Part shown: positions 49,329 to 61,300 of the stretch, piece by piece | Numbering within the stretch: position 1 is the stretch's first letter | Layout of the letters: each line of letters begins with the position of its first letter | NCBI GenBank assembly: GCA_964247055.1 | Contig: OZ176054.1 | Location: 9,610,001 to 9,674,000 of the forward strand | Direction of reading: 5' to 3' | DNA: 64,000 nucleotides | Origin: Paragordius varius | Taxonomy: Eukaryota; Nematomorpha | Notes under the pieces: model-generated | What the model saw: the letters and a program-made list of their open reading frames with translations, nothing else | What the model was told of the DNA's origin: nothing | Databases searched by the model: none | Position numbers and translations under genes: made by a program

Positions 49329-49346
49329 TTTATTATAATAAATAAA
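49329..49346. terminator. Overlapping convergent poly(A) signals of the LRR gene and INTS9
   Basis: Plus strand: two AATAAA hexamers at 49337-49346 (overlapping), 46 nt after the LRR stop. Minus strand: AATAAA (TTTATT at 49329-49334), 42 nt past the INTS9 stop. The stop codons are only 84 nt apart, so the two mature transcripts probably overlap. Confidence 0.6.
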
Positions 49347-49375
49347 TTCTTATATAAGCTGATGATAAAATATTG

Positions 49376-52300
49376 TTATAAATATGTTTCATTCCATAAT
49401 TTGAAAATTTTATTTTGTAAATTAACCAATGTATGTTCAGATGTATTAGGTTTTATTTCATGTTGTTTAGCTTGATCATCCCTGGTATGAAATTCTAGGG
49501 TTATATGCCGTAAATTTGGATTGCTTAAAAGTTTATTGTTGCTATCAAAGGTCTCATTTATGGAGGATTGAGTCATAGAAAGTTTAAGCTTTAACTGTTT
49601 TTCAATCTCCAAACAAGCTTCATTAGATTTAAAAGTATCATTTTTACTTATGTTGCATTGTATATCATTTATATTGAGAATCGAACAAAAATGTTCGCCA
49701 ACACTTTGTATAAAATCTTTGAGATTTAGGGTGTTCGAACTCTTTTTAGTGTTATTCACATTTTGGACATAGCTAGGTCCAGCAGAATCTTGCGCATTAA
49801 GCAATGATAAATCATACTCGTTATTTAAGATAGTCAGTACACCATCAATACTGGGACCAAGTAATATATCTTCATTCCCCACATTCTCTTGGGTAGGCTG
49901 GCTAGTAGATAAAAGTTTGTGGAAGTTAAGATTCATTTGATTAGGGGTATAAGACAGATCTAATGAATCATTTGGTAATTTTTTGTATAAGTTAATTTTA
50001 ACACAATCTTCATTGGGTAACTTAAGATTTGTAATAGATTCGTGTTTATTTTTATTATAAGTAAATGTTCTTTCTTCAGAGTTTGAGTTATTAACATTTG
50101 TCTCAATAGAATCTGTTAAGGCAATAATATCATAATGCATTAAGGAAGGCGTATTAGAGGCCGGTTTACCATCTTCAGTTTTAAGATCTGAGGTTGTGGA
50201 TGAAGCAGCTTTTTGTTGAATGTATTCATTGGTGGCTGAAGATGAAAAAGAAAAATAAATTTCTTTTACAGTTAAGGGTAATAATTGTCATAAAAAGAAA
50301 TATCAAAATATTTCTATGTCATTTAAGGTAAAAAGTGTCATAAATAATTTTTAATAAACGCAAATATATCGCCAATGCATAAAGAATATAAACATTTCAG
50401 TAAAAATTTGTTGATAAAATTTTTTTTAATAAACATAATCAATATACATTAGTAAAAGCTTATAATATCTTCTAACCTTATGTATAATATAAAAATATAG
50501 AAAAAAAAACGTATATAACCTTGGACAACGGCATCATAAACAGGTCCATAGGGACAAACTACAGTTTGTTTTGGTTTGCAATCTTTGAGAAGTTTTTTTA
50601 CGTGCGTCGCATTGAAACCCGTATCGATGGGACACCAATGGCATTTAGCATAAATTGGTGCATAAATTGATAAGGCTTGACGATATGCATAGGGTATAAC
50701 AAAGTCCCCTAAAAGATTAAAATTACAATAAAAATATTGTTTCAGGGAACTGATTAGTGTTTTATTGTGGGGGAAAATATATAAAGTAGACCTCGCCCAT
50801 GTGAATGAATATATAAAGCAAATATATACAACATGATCCATTTAAAAATAAAACATATTAATTTATCACCATTCAGTTTTATCCAATAATATATTTATTG
50901 TTTTTGGCTGGCTTCCATCCTAAAGGGTAGTAGGTTTATTGGAAGGGACACTTAACTTTGTTATAAGTCAAAAACTAGGGCATTTTTTGAGATCGGGAAA
51001 ATGCATGATCACTATGTAAATAGTTTAGAGGCGCTCTTTATTTTAAAAAAGATCATTTATGAGGAGGGTCATCGTTGTGGCACAATATAGATTTTCAACA
51101 TTGATTGATTAAATAAAATTATACCATTATCATCTTTGATATTAAATGAATTGGCTTCATCCATGAAACACGCTTGGTCGTTATTTTCCTATTTAAAAAT
51201 ACAAACATTATAAATATTAAATGTATACAGAATAAAAAAACGAATAAATTGGAGAGGTATATTAATATCTGGATATGATAACTGTACACATTTTTTCACA
51301 AAACTTATCAAATAATTTTATAATTATTAGCTTCTCTCTAACTTGTATTTTATCATCCGTAGGGTATATGGTTGGATCAACAAGTATGATAGAATTTTTA
51401 GGATTTCCCTTCCAAACTCTGAGGAATTGAGTTATAGGTCCTAACTTAAGACATGGGTGACCGGCTAAAACTACACAAGGTGTTTTAAATGCCATTGTGG
51501 TATTACTAATATTATTGCTAGCTTTTGTTGCTTTAAGTAGCAATGATCTTTTATTATTATTGCTAGCATTAGATAGGGATGACCCTGTTGAATTAGATGA
51601 TGTCCAAATTTCACTAACCTCATGATAATATTGAAGGGTACCTTGTTCCAACATTAAAGTATGAATAAATGGTTCTTCCGGCACATATACTTTTACCTAA
51701 GTGATTGAAAAAATTATTTTTTTATAATAAATTAGGTAGATTCTATTATATTATATACAGTCTTTTTTTTATAATGGATAAGGACTTAAATTCTATTTTT
51801 GCCAGTGCTGATTACAAAAAATTGCTTAGTTTTAAGATTCGCTTGACATACTTCCACATTAGTGCACGAGTCCGATAACTTACCACAAAAAATTAATAAT
51901 TAAATATTAATCTTCAAATTCAATTTAATATTGTTTTTACTAAATATAATGATTAAATAATATATATAAATGATAAATATTAATAATTATATTAAAAAAT
52001 AAATGCTTTAGGCCTTAAATTAACGTTCAAATCTATACAAAGTATAATTATACCCAGAGTATATTATAAAAAATAAATTGAATCTTTTCAAATTTGGTTA
52101 GAATTTTATTTCTAGATGGGCTAAATTTTGTATCAAGATTAAACAAATTAGCTAACAATAAAATCATTTTATATATTAATTCATCGTAATAAATAAAATT
52201 GTATTTAACGCAAAATAACAGTAAATAGGACGGAACATATAAAATGATGTAAGCCCGTAGTCAATAGTGTCGCAGCTAACAATAATAATTTTTGTTTTCT

Positions 52301-55300
52301 GTATCCATAAAATAATTGAATGCCTATACAAATTAAATAGTTAATTATAAAATTGAATATATTTATCTTGTAACCTGTTTCGCGGGTGAAAGCCACTCAG
52401 AAAAAATGTTTGCATAAGCTAAAGCACTTTTTGCTTCTGCACACACAAAATAAATTTTTGGGATGTTAGATATGTCACCAGGAAACGCGACAGAGAGATT
52501 ATAATGAAGACACTCTAAAAGATCTAATGTCAGGCCTAAAAAGAATTAAATATAAATAGAGAGTTAAACTGTATACTGTGAAAAACAAAAAAAGGCAAAA
52601 GTAACTTGAATTGATAAATATTGTCACTATTCATTCAAATAAATGCGCGAAACTAAATTTAAATATTTTTTTCTTAGAGTATATTAGAATTTCGAATCAT
52701 AAATTTTATCCCTCGGTTGTAAAGATGCGTATTTTATTTTTTCATTTTTATTTATTAATATATTTATTTATTTTTTGGTTCCTTTTTGGAATTCTTTTTT
52801 AATCATTTAATTTTTAGTTACTATATATTTTAGTGTTTTTTTATATCAATTTTATTCTTATTAATTGTATTGTTATTTTATAGGGGTTTTGTTTGTAAGG
52901 CGTGCAGGCCAGACCTGGCCAGTCGCTCCATCCAATATGGATAAAGAATTTTTTAGAGTATGTTTTGCCAGTAAAAATGTTGGTTCGTTAAGAAGTAAGC
53001 TATATATGAATTATTTGAAACTATGAGGGTAAAAAAGGTAAATTTCTTGTGCATTCAGGAGAGATCCCGTGGAAACGGCACTGAGACGTTAGATAAAATG
53101 TTGTATTCAGGTTCTAATGTTGGTTAGAAAGGGGTCGCCATAATAATGTGTCCAAGATTTGTCAATCAAGTAATTGAGGTTAGACGTGCTGATAGTAGAA
53201 TTATAAGTATTGACCTATTGTTAAATAAGAAGGTTTTTACCCTCTTTAATGTTTGTGCTCTCCAGATAGGGTTGAGTAAACCGGAGAAAGACAATATGAT
53301 TTTTTAGACGGAGAAATGAGTTCATTAACGAAAGACAGCGAAATCATATTTTGTAGTGATTTCAATGGTGTGGAACAAAATAGAAAAGGTTTTGAGCCTT
53401 GGCATGGCGGAAAGGGTTACGGGGTTAAAAATAAAGAAGGGGCTTTTTATTAACGTTTGCCCAATCTTATAATTTAGCTTTAACAAATACCTTTTAAAAG
53501 GGATAGCCATTTAATTACCTACAAACGTGGAAATACGAAGTCACAAAATTATATTCTTGTACCGCGAAAGCCTTTAAAATATGTTGTGGACTGCAAAGTC
53601 ATATCTAACCTGCAGATTAATGAAATAACATAATTTAAATATGTATACATATATATACATATATATGACAGTATGTTAATAAATGCTAAAAAGCGTAAGC
53701 TTTAGCGCCAAAGGTAATAAAATGAGATTCCTTAAGGAATAGTAAAGAAAGATTTGTAGAAACGGTAGGCTAGACAGGAACAGCGATCCAGAAAATGTTT
53801 GGTATCACATGACTAAATTAGAGAAACGGTAATTAAGGTGTGTGGAATGAAAGGCGATAGAAATAAGGTGTATAGAGTGGCATGGCTGAAAAAGTGGAGG
53901 TTACCCGCCAAGCAGAAGATAAGGAAAAATGTGAAAGGATTAATAAGGAACTTATAAGACTTGTGAGAATGGTTCAAAAAAATCAAAACGTAATTACTAT
54001 GTGAGGAGTTAAACAGTAAGCAAGGTCTAAACCAGTGGTACTCAAACCGCAGCCCTAAGAGTGCTTTAAAATTGCCCTATGACCATATGGATACTTTATT
54101 TATTTATGAATTTTTAAAATACACATAAACGAATTTTCTATTTTAATTTAATTTATTTTCTTTAGATTTAATTTTGGTAATTTTTATTTTTTACTCAATT
54201 TGAAATGTAGAAAAATTTCCCTACATTAAAATGATTTCAAAATTTTGGCACACGTTGTTTCTGTTTCTATATTCTATTTTCTTTTCTATTTTGAAATTTT
54301 TATTGCATTCCTTTTTTGTATTGAAGCAAGCCTTTCATCCACACTTGCATATACATTCATTGCTATCCTGTATCATTTTTTATAACTCATTCCTATTAAT
54401 TTTTTTTCAAATCAACATCATAAATTTCAACCTGTTTTTTTATATAATTCAAATTATATTCCTATTATTTTGAAAAAATTTACATAACACTGGACAACAA
54501 ATTTTTCTGCCACTCGAGGTTTTTGCATTTTCTGATATTTAGTATCATTTTAACAGTAAATCTGAAATAAAAATTATAACTCAATGGAAAAAATTTTTAT
54601 AATTTGATTTTTTTGATTAGGCGCCCTCTTTGTCAAAATTTTATTAAAAAATGTTTTTCTTTGAAAATATACAAGTAATGCCCATTTGTAATATATCATA
54701 AAGAGTAATAAAAACTCAAAATGCATACTAATATGTATTACATTGACAGTTAATATTGGACACAAAGAGCGACAAACGCGCGTAGCGAGAGCATTTTTTT
54801 TAATTATTACATTTTAAAACTAATGGATGAAAATAGCTCAACCTTTGTTTAGATAATGATGAATGTCCAAAAAAGATAACACAAGAAAGTTTTTTTGATT
54901 AAAACATTTTTTATTGCTTTTATGTCACTCAAAACAGCCATTTTAAAGTTGTTTGTTTTTTAAAAATTACCATCTCATCAATATTAAATTATTTTCTTTA
55001 CGAGGCTGTAATTCGAAATTTTAAAGATAAAAACAAAAAGGTATGTTTGATTTTTTATAGCCATTATGTAATAAATTTACAGTTATAACTATGCTATTTA
55101 CTAGGTAAAATATTAATGATAATAATAATTTTTATTAAAAAAGCAAAACAAAAGCTTTTTCAAACATTTTTACTTTAAATACTAATATAACCCTAATTCT
55201 TATCTTAAAATAATTTATTTGATTTTCAAATTAGTTTGTCTGTGAAAATTCTTGACTTATTTAAGGATTGAAAAATTCGACCATTTAAATCCAAATAACT

Positions 55301-58300
55301 TTTTCATCCGATTGATTTAAATGACTTACTACCAATTAAAAGATGCAGTTTTTTTGCGCTCTTTCGAATGATATAAAATACATGGCTTCATACCTAAAAC
55401 TTTTAATTTTCGAAATTTCGAGTTTAATGTTAAATCGGGGCCAAAATTTATGGATAAACTCTAATATAAAAAAATTCTTGCATGCTAGACCAATTTTCTT
55501 TTCAGATATACTAATTATGTACTTTAATGAAATAAATTTTAAATTTACAAGAATGGCAGTTAAAAAAAGTAAAATTTGTTGTCTAGTGTAATATTTAAAC
55601 ATAAAAAAGGATGACATCTAATGCTAAAAAACGTAAATTATCCGATGAAAATTGATCCTTTAAAATAGAATGGGAAGAAAAATCCTATGTAGTTTTAACC
55701 GAAAATGTTGTTACCTGCCTTATGTGTAAGGACAACATAATTATAAAAAAAATACAATATTAAAAGACATTTTACAATCCATCATTCTCATAAATTACCA
55801 GAAAATCATGAGGAAAGAAACAAAAAATATAAAATTAAGGAATTATACCAGAAAGAAAATCTATTAAGTACATAGCTTTCTCCCAGGGAAAAGCTGTAAC
55901 ATTAGCTTCGTATGAAATTTGCTATATTGGAAAAATATGAAACCGTTTACTGATTCTTAATAAAAGAATGTCTAAAATGGTTGCACTTTTTTATTTAGAT
56001 ACAGTTAACCATATCCGCGGCAGAGAATACAACCGCTGTAAATTAAAAAACTCTCTGAAAGATATCCACATTGAGTTTGATAATATTCTTTTGAACACCG
56101 CTGTGAGATGGCTACTTAACAAAGTATTAAATAGATTTTTTGTTTTAGGACATGAAACTCAATTTATATAATTAATAAAATGGTGGGTTTTATTAGCCTA
56201 CCTTTACGACGTTACTAAACTTAGTATTTTTAATAAAAACTTCATGGGAGCAAAATAATAATCCAATTTGCTTATCATATATTTGCTTTTGAAGAAAAAT
56301 TAATAATATAAAAACAAGATTTTATAAATAACACATTCCTATATTTTCCAACAAAACGATTCATAAATAAAATATTGAATTTACTAGGGAGATTAATTTA
56401 ATAATAGACAATCATTTAACATTTTTATCTAACGAGATGAAATTCAGATTTCAAGAATAAAAGAAATATTAAAAATTGCTAAAAACTCGTTGAAATCCAT
56501 GGCATATGGATACATCCAATATTAAGCAACTTGAGAATTTCGGTTTTGATCAGGTGTATATCATTAGGGAATTCGTAATTTTAAAAATGATTCCAATTTG
56601 GAGGCTATATTCAAGGAGAATCGTAGAGAAGAAAGATGTGTAGAGTTTTGGCAAGATGTGCCAAATAAATATGAAAATATAAAAAAATGTGCTCAAGTTA
56701 TCCCAACTCTTTTTCCCTCAACTTACACATGTGAGACGGCATATTTAAAAATGGAGTATGTCAAGAATACCTGCAGATGTCGCTTAACCGATGATCATAT
56801 GGATTGAGATTGGCCTGTCATAAGGCGAAACCAAATTTGTCAAAAATTATTGGTAAATAGCAAAATAAAGGTTATTATCAAAATATTTTAATTTTTAAAC
56901 TAAATGGTGCAAAACCAGTTTTTGGCTGAATTTATATGCGATCCTCAAAAAATTCATTGTGCTAATTTAGAGTATAAATATCTGCATATTTGTCAAATAG
57001 TTATGGAATATTTGCCATTATAAGGGTTCATGGTCCTCGAAAAAAATATATATTATTTGGTTTTGGTGAGTACCACTGGTCTAAACAAAGTTTTTATAAA
57101 TAATCGACAAAGACCCAGAGGAAAACTGGACTTTCCCCCTTAGGCGACCGCTATTAAAGACAAAAAACAGTAAATTACTCGTGGAAGTGAAAATTTTGAG
57201 GAGGTAGAAAGAATATTACAGGACCTTGAATTGGGTATCAATAAAACGAATTTACTCGAAACATCAGACTAGGTATCTGCGCATATTGAAAATATAACTA
57301 AAGAAAAAGTTCAGGGTTGTTTAGAATAGATGTCTTAAAGCTGCAGGTCCAAACAATATTAACATAAACTGTTGGAAAATAATGTCAGAGAAATGAATTG
57401 AATTTTTAACGGATATTTTTAATAATGTAGTAACTACGGGTATGATACCATCTGAAAAGAAGGAGAGTTTCACTGTTCCCATTTTTAAGTGTAAAGGAGA
57501 TATAAATATTTGTAACAATTTAGAGAGGGATAAGATTGATGTCGCATACAATGAAATTGTTTAAGAAAATTGTAGAGAAACGAATAAGAAAAAGGTTATG
57601 ATAGAGCAGGGGTGTCTAACACAAATGGTTTGAAGAGCCATATTTTCGATCTAAAAAATCACAAGAGCCATATTTGAACCAACATATATCAAGACATATG
57701 TATCAAATAAATTTATTATATAAACATTTATAGATGTGTTATTTTCATATAAATAACAAAATAACTGGTAAAAACATTAAAATATTGTTAAATTGTACCA
57801 ATATGTTAAACAAAAAATTAATGCCTGGCAAATTAAACTTAATTTTTTAAATATACTGCCATTGAAGAAAGCACAAATATAGTATATATCACCACAATAA
57901 ATTGTATTCAAGAAATTGATAATTTTTTTCACAGACACCATGAAGTTATCCCACCTAAATTCCTACTGAATGTTTAGCATGCAATTTTAAAATATTAAAG
58001 AATATATTAGGAATATATGTATGGGCTACAGAATCTTTTATTAATGTATTAAAATAAAATCCGACGTTTTAATTAAGATCAATATTAACAATGCGCTGCT
58101 TGCACCAAAATTTGAACATATTTTTTGTATTATGACGCACGTGGTTAGAAATGTATAGTTATTTTAAAATAATCTACTTTAAAGCATGAAAAAATTAAAG
58201 ATCTATAGAAGAATATTGATATTAAATTGGAAATGTTATTTTTAAATTGTTGACAAAAAATTTTATTCAATAAAAAAAATGAAACTGTGGTTTTTAAAAA

Positions 58301-61300
58301 CATGGCTCTGTTACATATAAATAAAAGAAGTTTATAAATTTCAAATATTTTCGATTACGTAAATTACTCCAATAATATGGGTATTGCTACCTTAACACTT
58401 GGATACAACACATTTGTTTCGGTCCTTTAAATCAAATTGGGGTAGTTAAATACCCAAGGCTTGTTTAAAATAAAATTTTTTAAATAATATGTAATAAATT
58501 TAAACCATGGCAAAAGTGTTCACTTATATAACATTAATGAACCGAAATATAAAAAAATCGTTCAAATAATAAAAAAGAAGAGTAAAAATATAATTATAAA
58601 TATATTGTATAAAAATGAAACATAATACGTTAAATCTTAATTGTTTAATATATAATACCAGTAACATCCTGACAGCATATGTTTAATTCTTTTATGATTA
58701 TATTTTTCATCAATTGTTTTAAAAATTTGTCGATTATTTGTTTGGTTAAAATTCAATCGGTAGAGAGCCTATCAAGGTTTTTGAATCACCAAATATAGCT
58801 ATAACCACATATATGCACGTAAAACTAAAACTTGGATTTCTAACAAGTCGTTTCCAACTTATTTTTCCAATAAAACATATTCGGGAGATATTTTAAAGGC
58901 TTGAAAAGTGAAAATAAAAAGTTTTTGCTTAAGTGGCTTATTAGATTAGACAATCTTCGTTCAAGATCGATGTTGATCTTATTTAATAATTTTGGGTTTA
59001 GAGCAATTACTAAAATAGTTAATAAATATTATTAGCCCAAAATTATTTTATTAAATATATAGATGATAATCGAATCCCTCAATTATTTGTGTTATTTGTT
59101 TAGGTAAAATTTTTAGATTACTCCATCTTTATCGATATATATGATAAAGGGCTTCACCAACCGTATTTAATATGCAATGAAGTAACTGTAATTCTCTCCA
59201 CACTAAATCAAAAAATAACCATACTATGTAATGAAAATAATACTGGCACAATACGATTTTATTATATTAAGTCTTTTAATATTCAATAAATTTATTATTT
59301 TTTATAATCCTCCATTTTAAAAACATATTTTTTTATTATTAACAACATGATCTTTATTTGACGTTTGATGAGAAAATAAAACAAATAGGCTATGATAAAT
59401 AAATGTATAATGATATCGATCATTTACCCAGACGTTTAAAAAACCGTTTTGAATTAAAAATTTTATTGGAATTTCGATTGGCAGTTATATACAAATAACA
59501 TTTGTGAATATTCTCCAAAGGGAGATAAAGTAAAAAAAAATCCTTCAAATTTTGTGTAAATAATTATATATATATATATATATATATATTTAGTAAAATT
59601 TTATTCATTAAATATTGCTAAAAAATACGTTGTATATTCTTATTACAAATTTATAAAAGCATAAAATGTAATAGGCCTTATTTGGGGTTTATGGTTCAGG
59701 ATTATTATAGGATTTAATATTAGATAATGTGTAAAATGACATTCAAAAATTTCCAGCAAATGTTAAACAATGATCAATCAAAGAAAATTTTACAAAAAAA
59801 TAAAAAAGATATAAAGAGATATTTTGGTTAAAATGGGTCCATCTTAAATAGCACATGTTTTAGTAATTTTTCATAAGTTTAATTAATATTTTTTTAAAAT
59901 GAACAAATCATATTTTACACAATATAAAAATAGAACAAAATCAAAAATACATGTTAATAATGTAAAATTAAACACTTAATCAAACTATAAAATATTTGAT
60001 TGTGCAGTTGATTTGCTCTTTTAAAAAAATAAATAAATTTTTTTAAAAGAAATTAAAAAATCCATTTTGTGCCTAACTTCATAAAATTTTACATTAACGT
60101 ATATTCATTAACTTAAACCTTTTTTCAATTAAATACAGATTTTTAACCAATATTTAATGTATGAATAAATATTACATTGTGTGCAAAAAAATAATAATTT
60201 TTTTTTCATGAAATAGCTTATGACCTGCGAATTTATTTGCCGTAATTTTACTTGTTATCGACCTTCTTTTTGTAATAATGAGAGAAAATCAAAATCGGGC
60301 AAAAAGTGAAAATTAAGGATAATTAAAAAAATAATGATAGAACTTGAGATATTATGATTTATTATTTTAGCAGATATTTACAATTTATAAAAAGCCTAAA
60401 ATACAGTTGGGATTTTTATAAAAATTCAGATTAAAAATTCGCATTTTTCTATTAACGTACTTAAAAGACAAATTTATGAAACTATATTAAAATAATTTTT
60501 TTAATTTATTTACTATCTAAACTCACTATTAAAATCTTAATATTCATTTTTTTCAGCAAAAAAACTTGTATATTAAAATAAAACGAATGTGTTTTATTTT
60601 TTCATTTTTTTGTCATTTAGTTTAAGAGTGTATAAAAAATGTTTTGTTTTGAAGTCTTACACGAGAGAGAATTCTATATTATATAAATTAATACAAAATA
60701 TATTTACAAATAGTGGAATATCAACCAAATATGCGTACAAATCCCAGTAAAAATATTAGATGTGTTAAAACAAACCTGTTACAGGGATTTACGAATTTTT
60801 GGTTGATATTCCACTGCTTGTATTTGGTTATAATTATATACTTTGTAATTTCCACCCATCTAGGATTCCAAAAAACAATATAAAATTTATTATATGCCTA
60901 CGAGATAGCAAAAAATAAAAAACAATTTGGTTGTATTTTGATATACAATTTTTTTTATAGAATATTGAGATTTTAATATGGAGTTTAGCTGTAAATAATC
61001 AAAAAAATTGATATATAGCTTCATATCTTTTAAATACGTTAATAGAAAAACAGGATTTTTTGATCTGAATTCTTATAAAAACCCTAACAATATGATTTTA
61101 GGCTTTTTATTATTTGTAAATATCTGCTAAAATAATAATAAACTATAATATCTCAAGTACTATCATTTTTTTAATAATCCTTGATTTTCACTTTTGCCCA
61201 ATTTTGATATTATTTCAAAAAACTAGGTCGTCAAATAAAAAATTTTGAATGAATTCGCGGTTATAAGCTATCTCATGAAAAAAAATTGTTAAAACGCTCT

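Larger units (their letters stand above)
52628..57606 (+). mobile_element. Second RTE-like LINE copy, heavily decayed, split by an hAT insertion, in an INTS9 intron
   Basis: Closely follows the 26.2-kb LINE from about 52628 (shared 5' region, CAGGCCAGACC..GGCCAGTCGCTC, endonuclease segment with GTGATTTCAATGG) to 54032. It resumes after the hAT element at 57079 (reverse transcriptase start: GCTGCAGGTCCAA, AACTGTTGGAAAATAATG). It stops at about 57606, where another hAT end begins. Orientation is opposite to INTS9. Many stops and indels; no long open frame. Confidence 0.88.

Noticed and set aside
54231-54473. 80-codon hydrophobic plus-strand frame in the hAT element
   Set aside because: A run of TTT/ATT-rich codons in AT-rich non-coding DNA; no family match.
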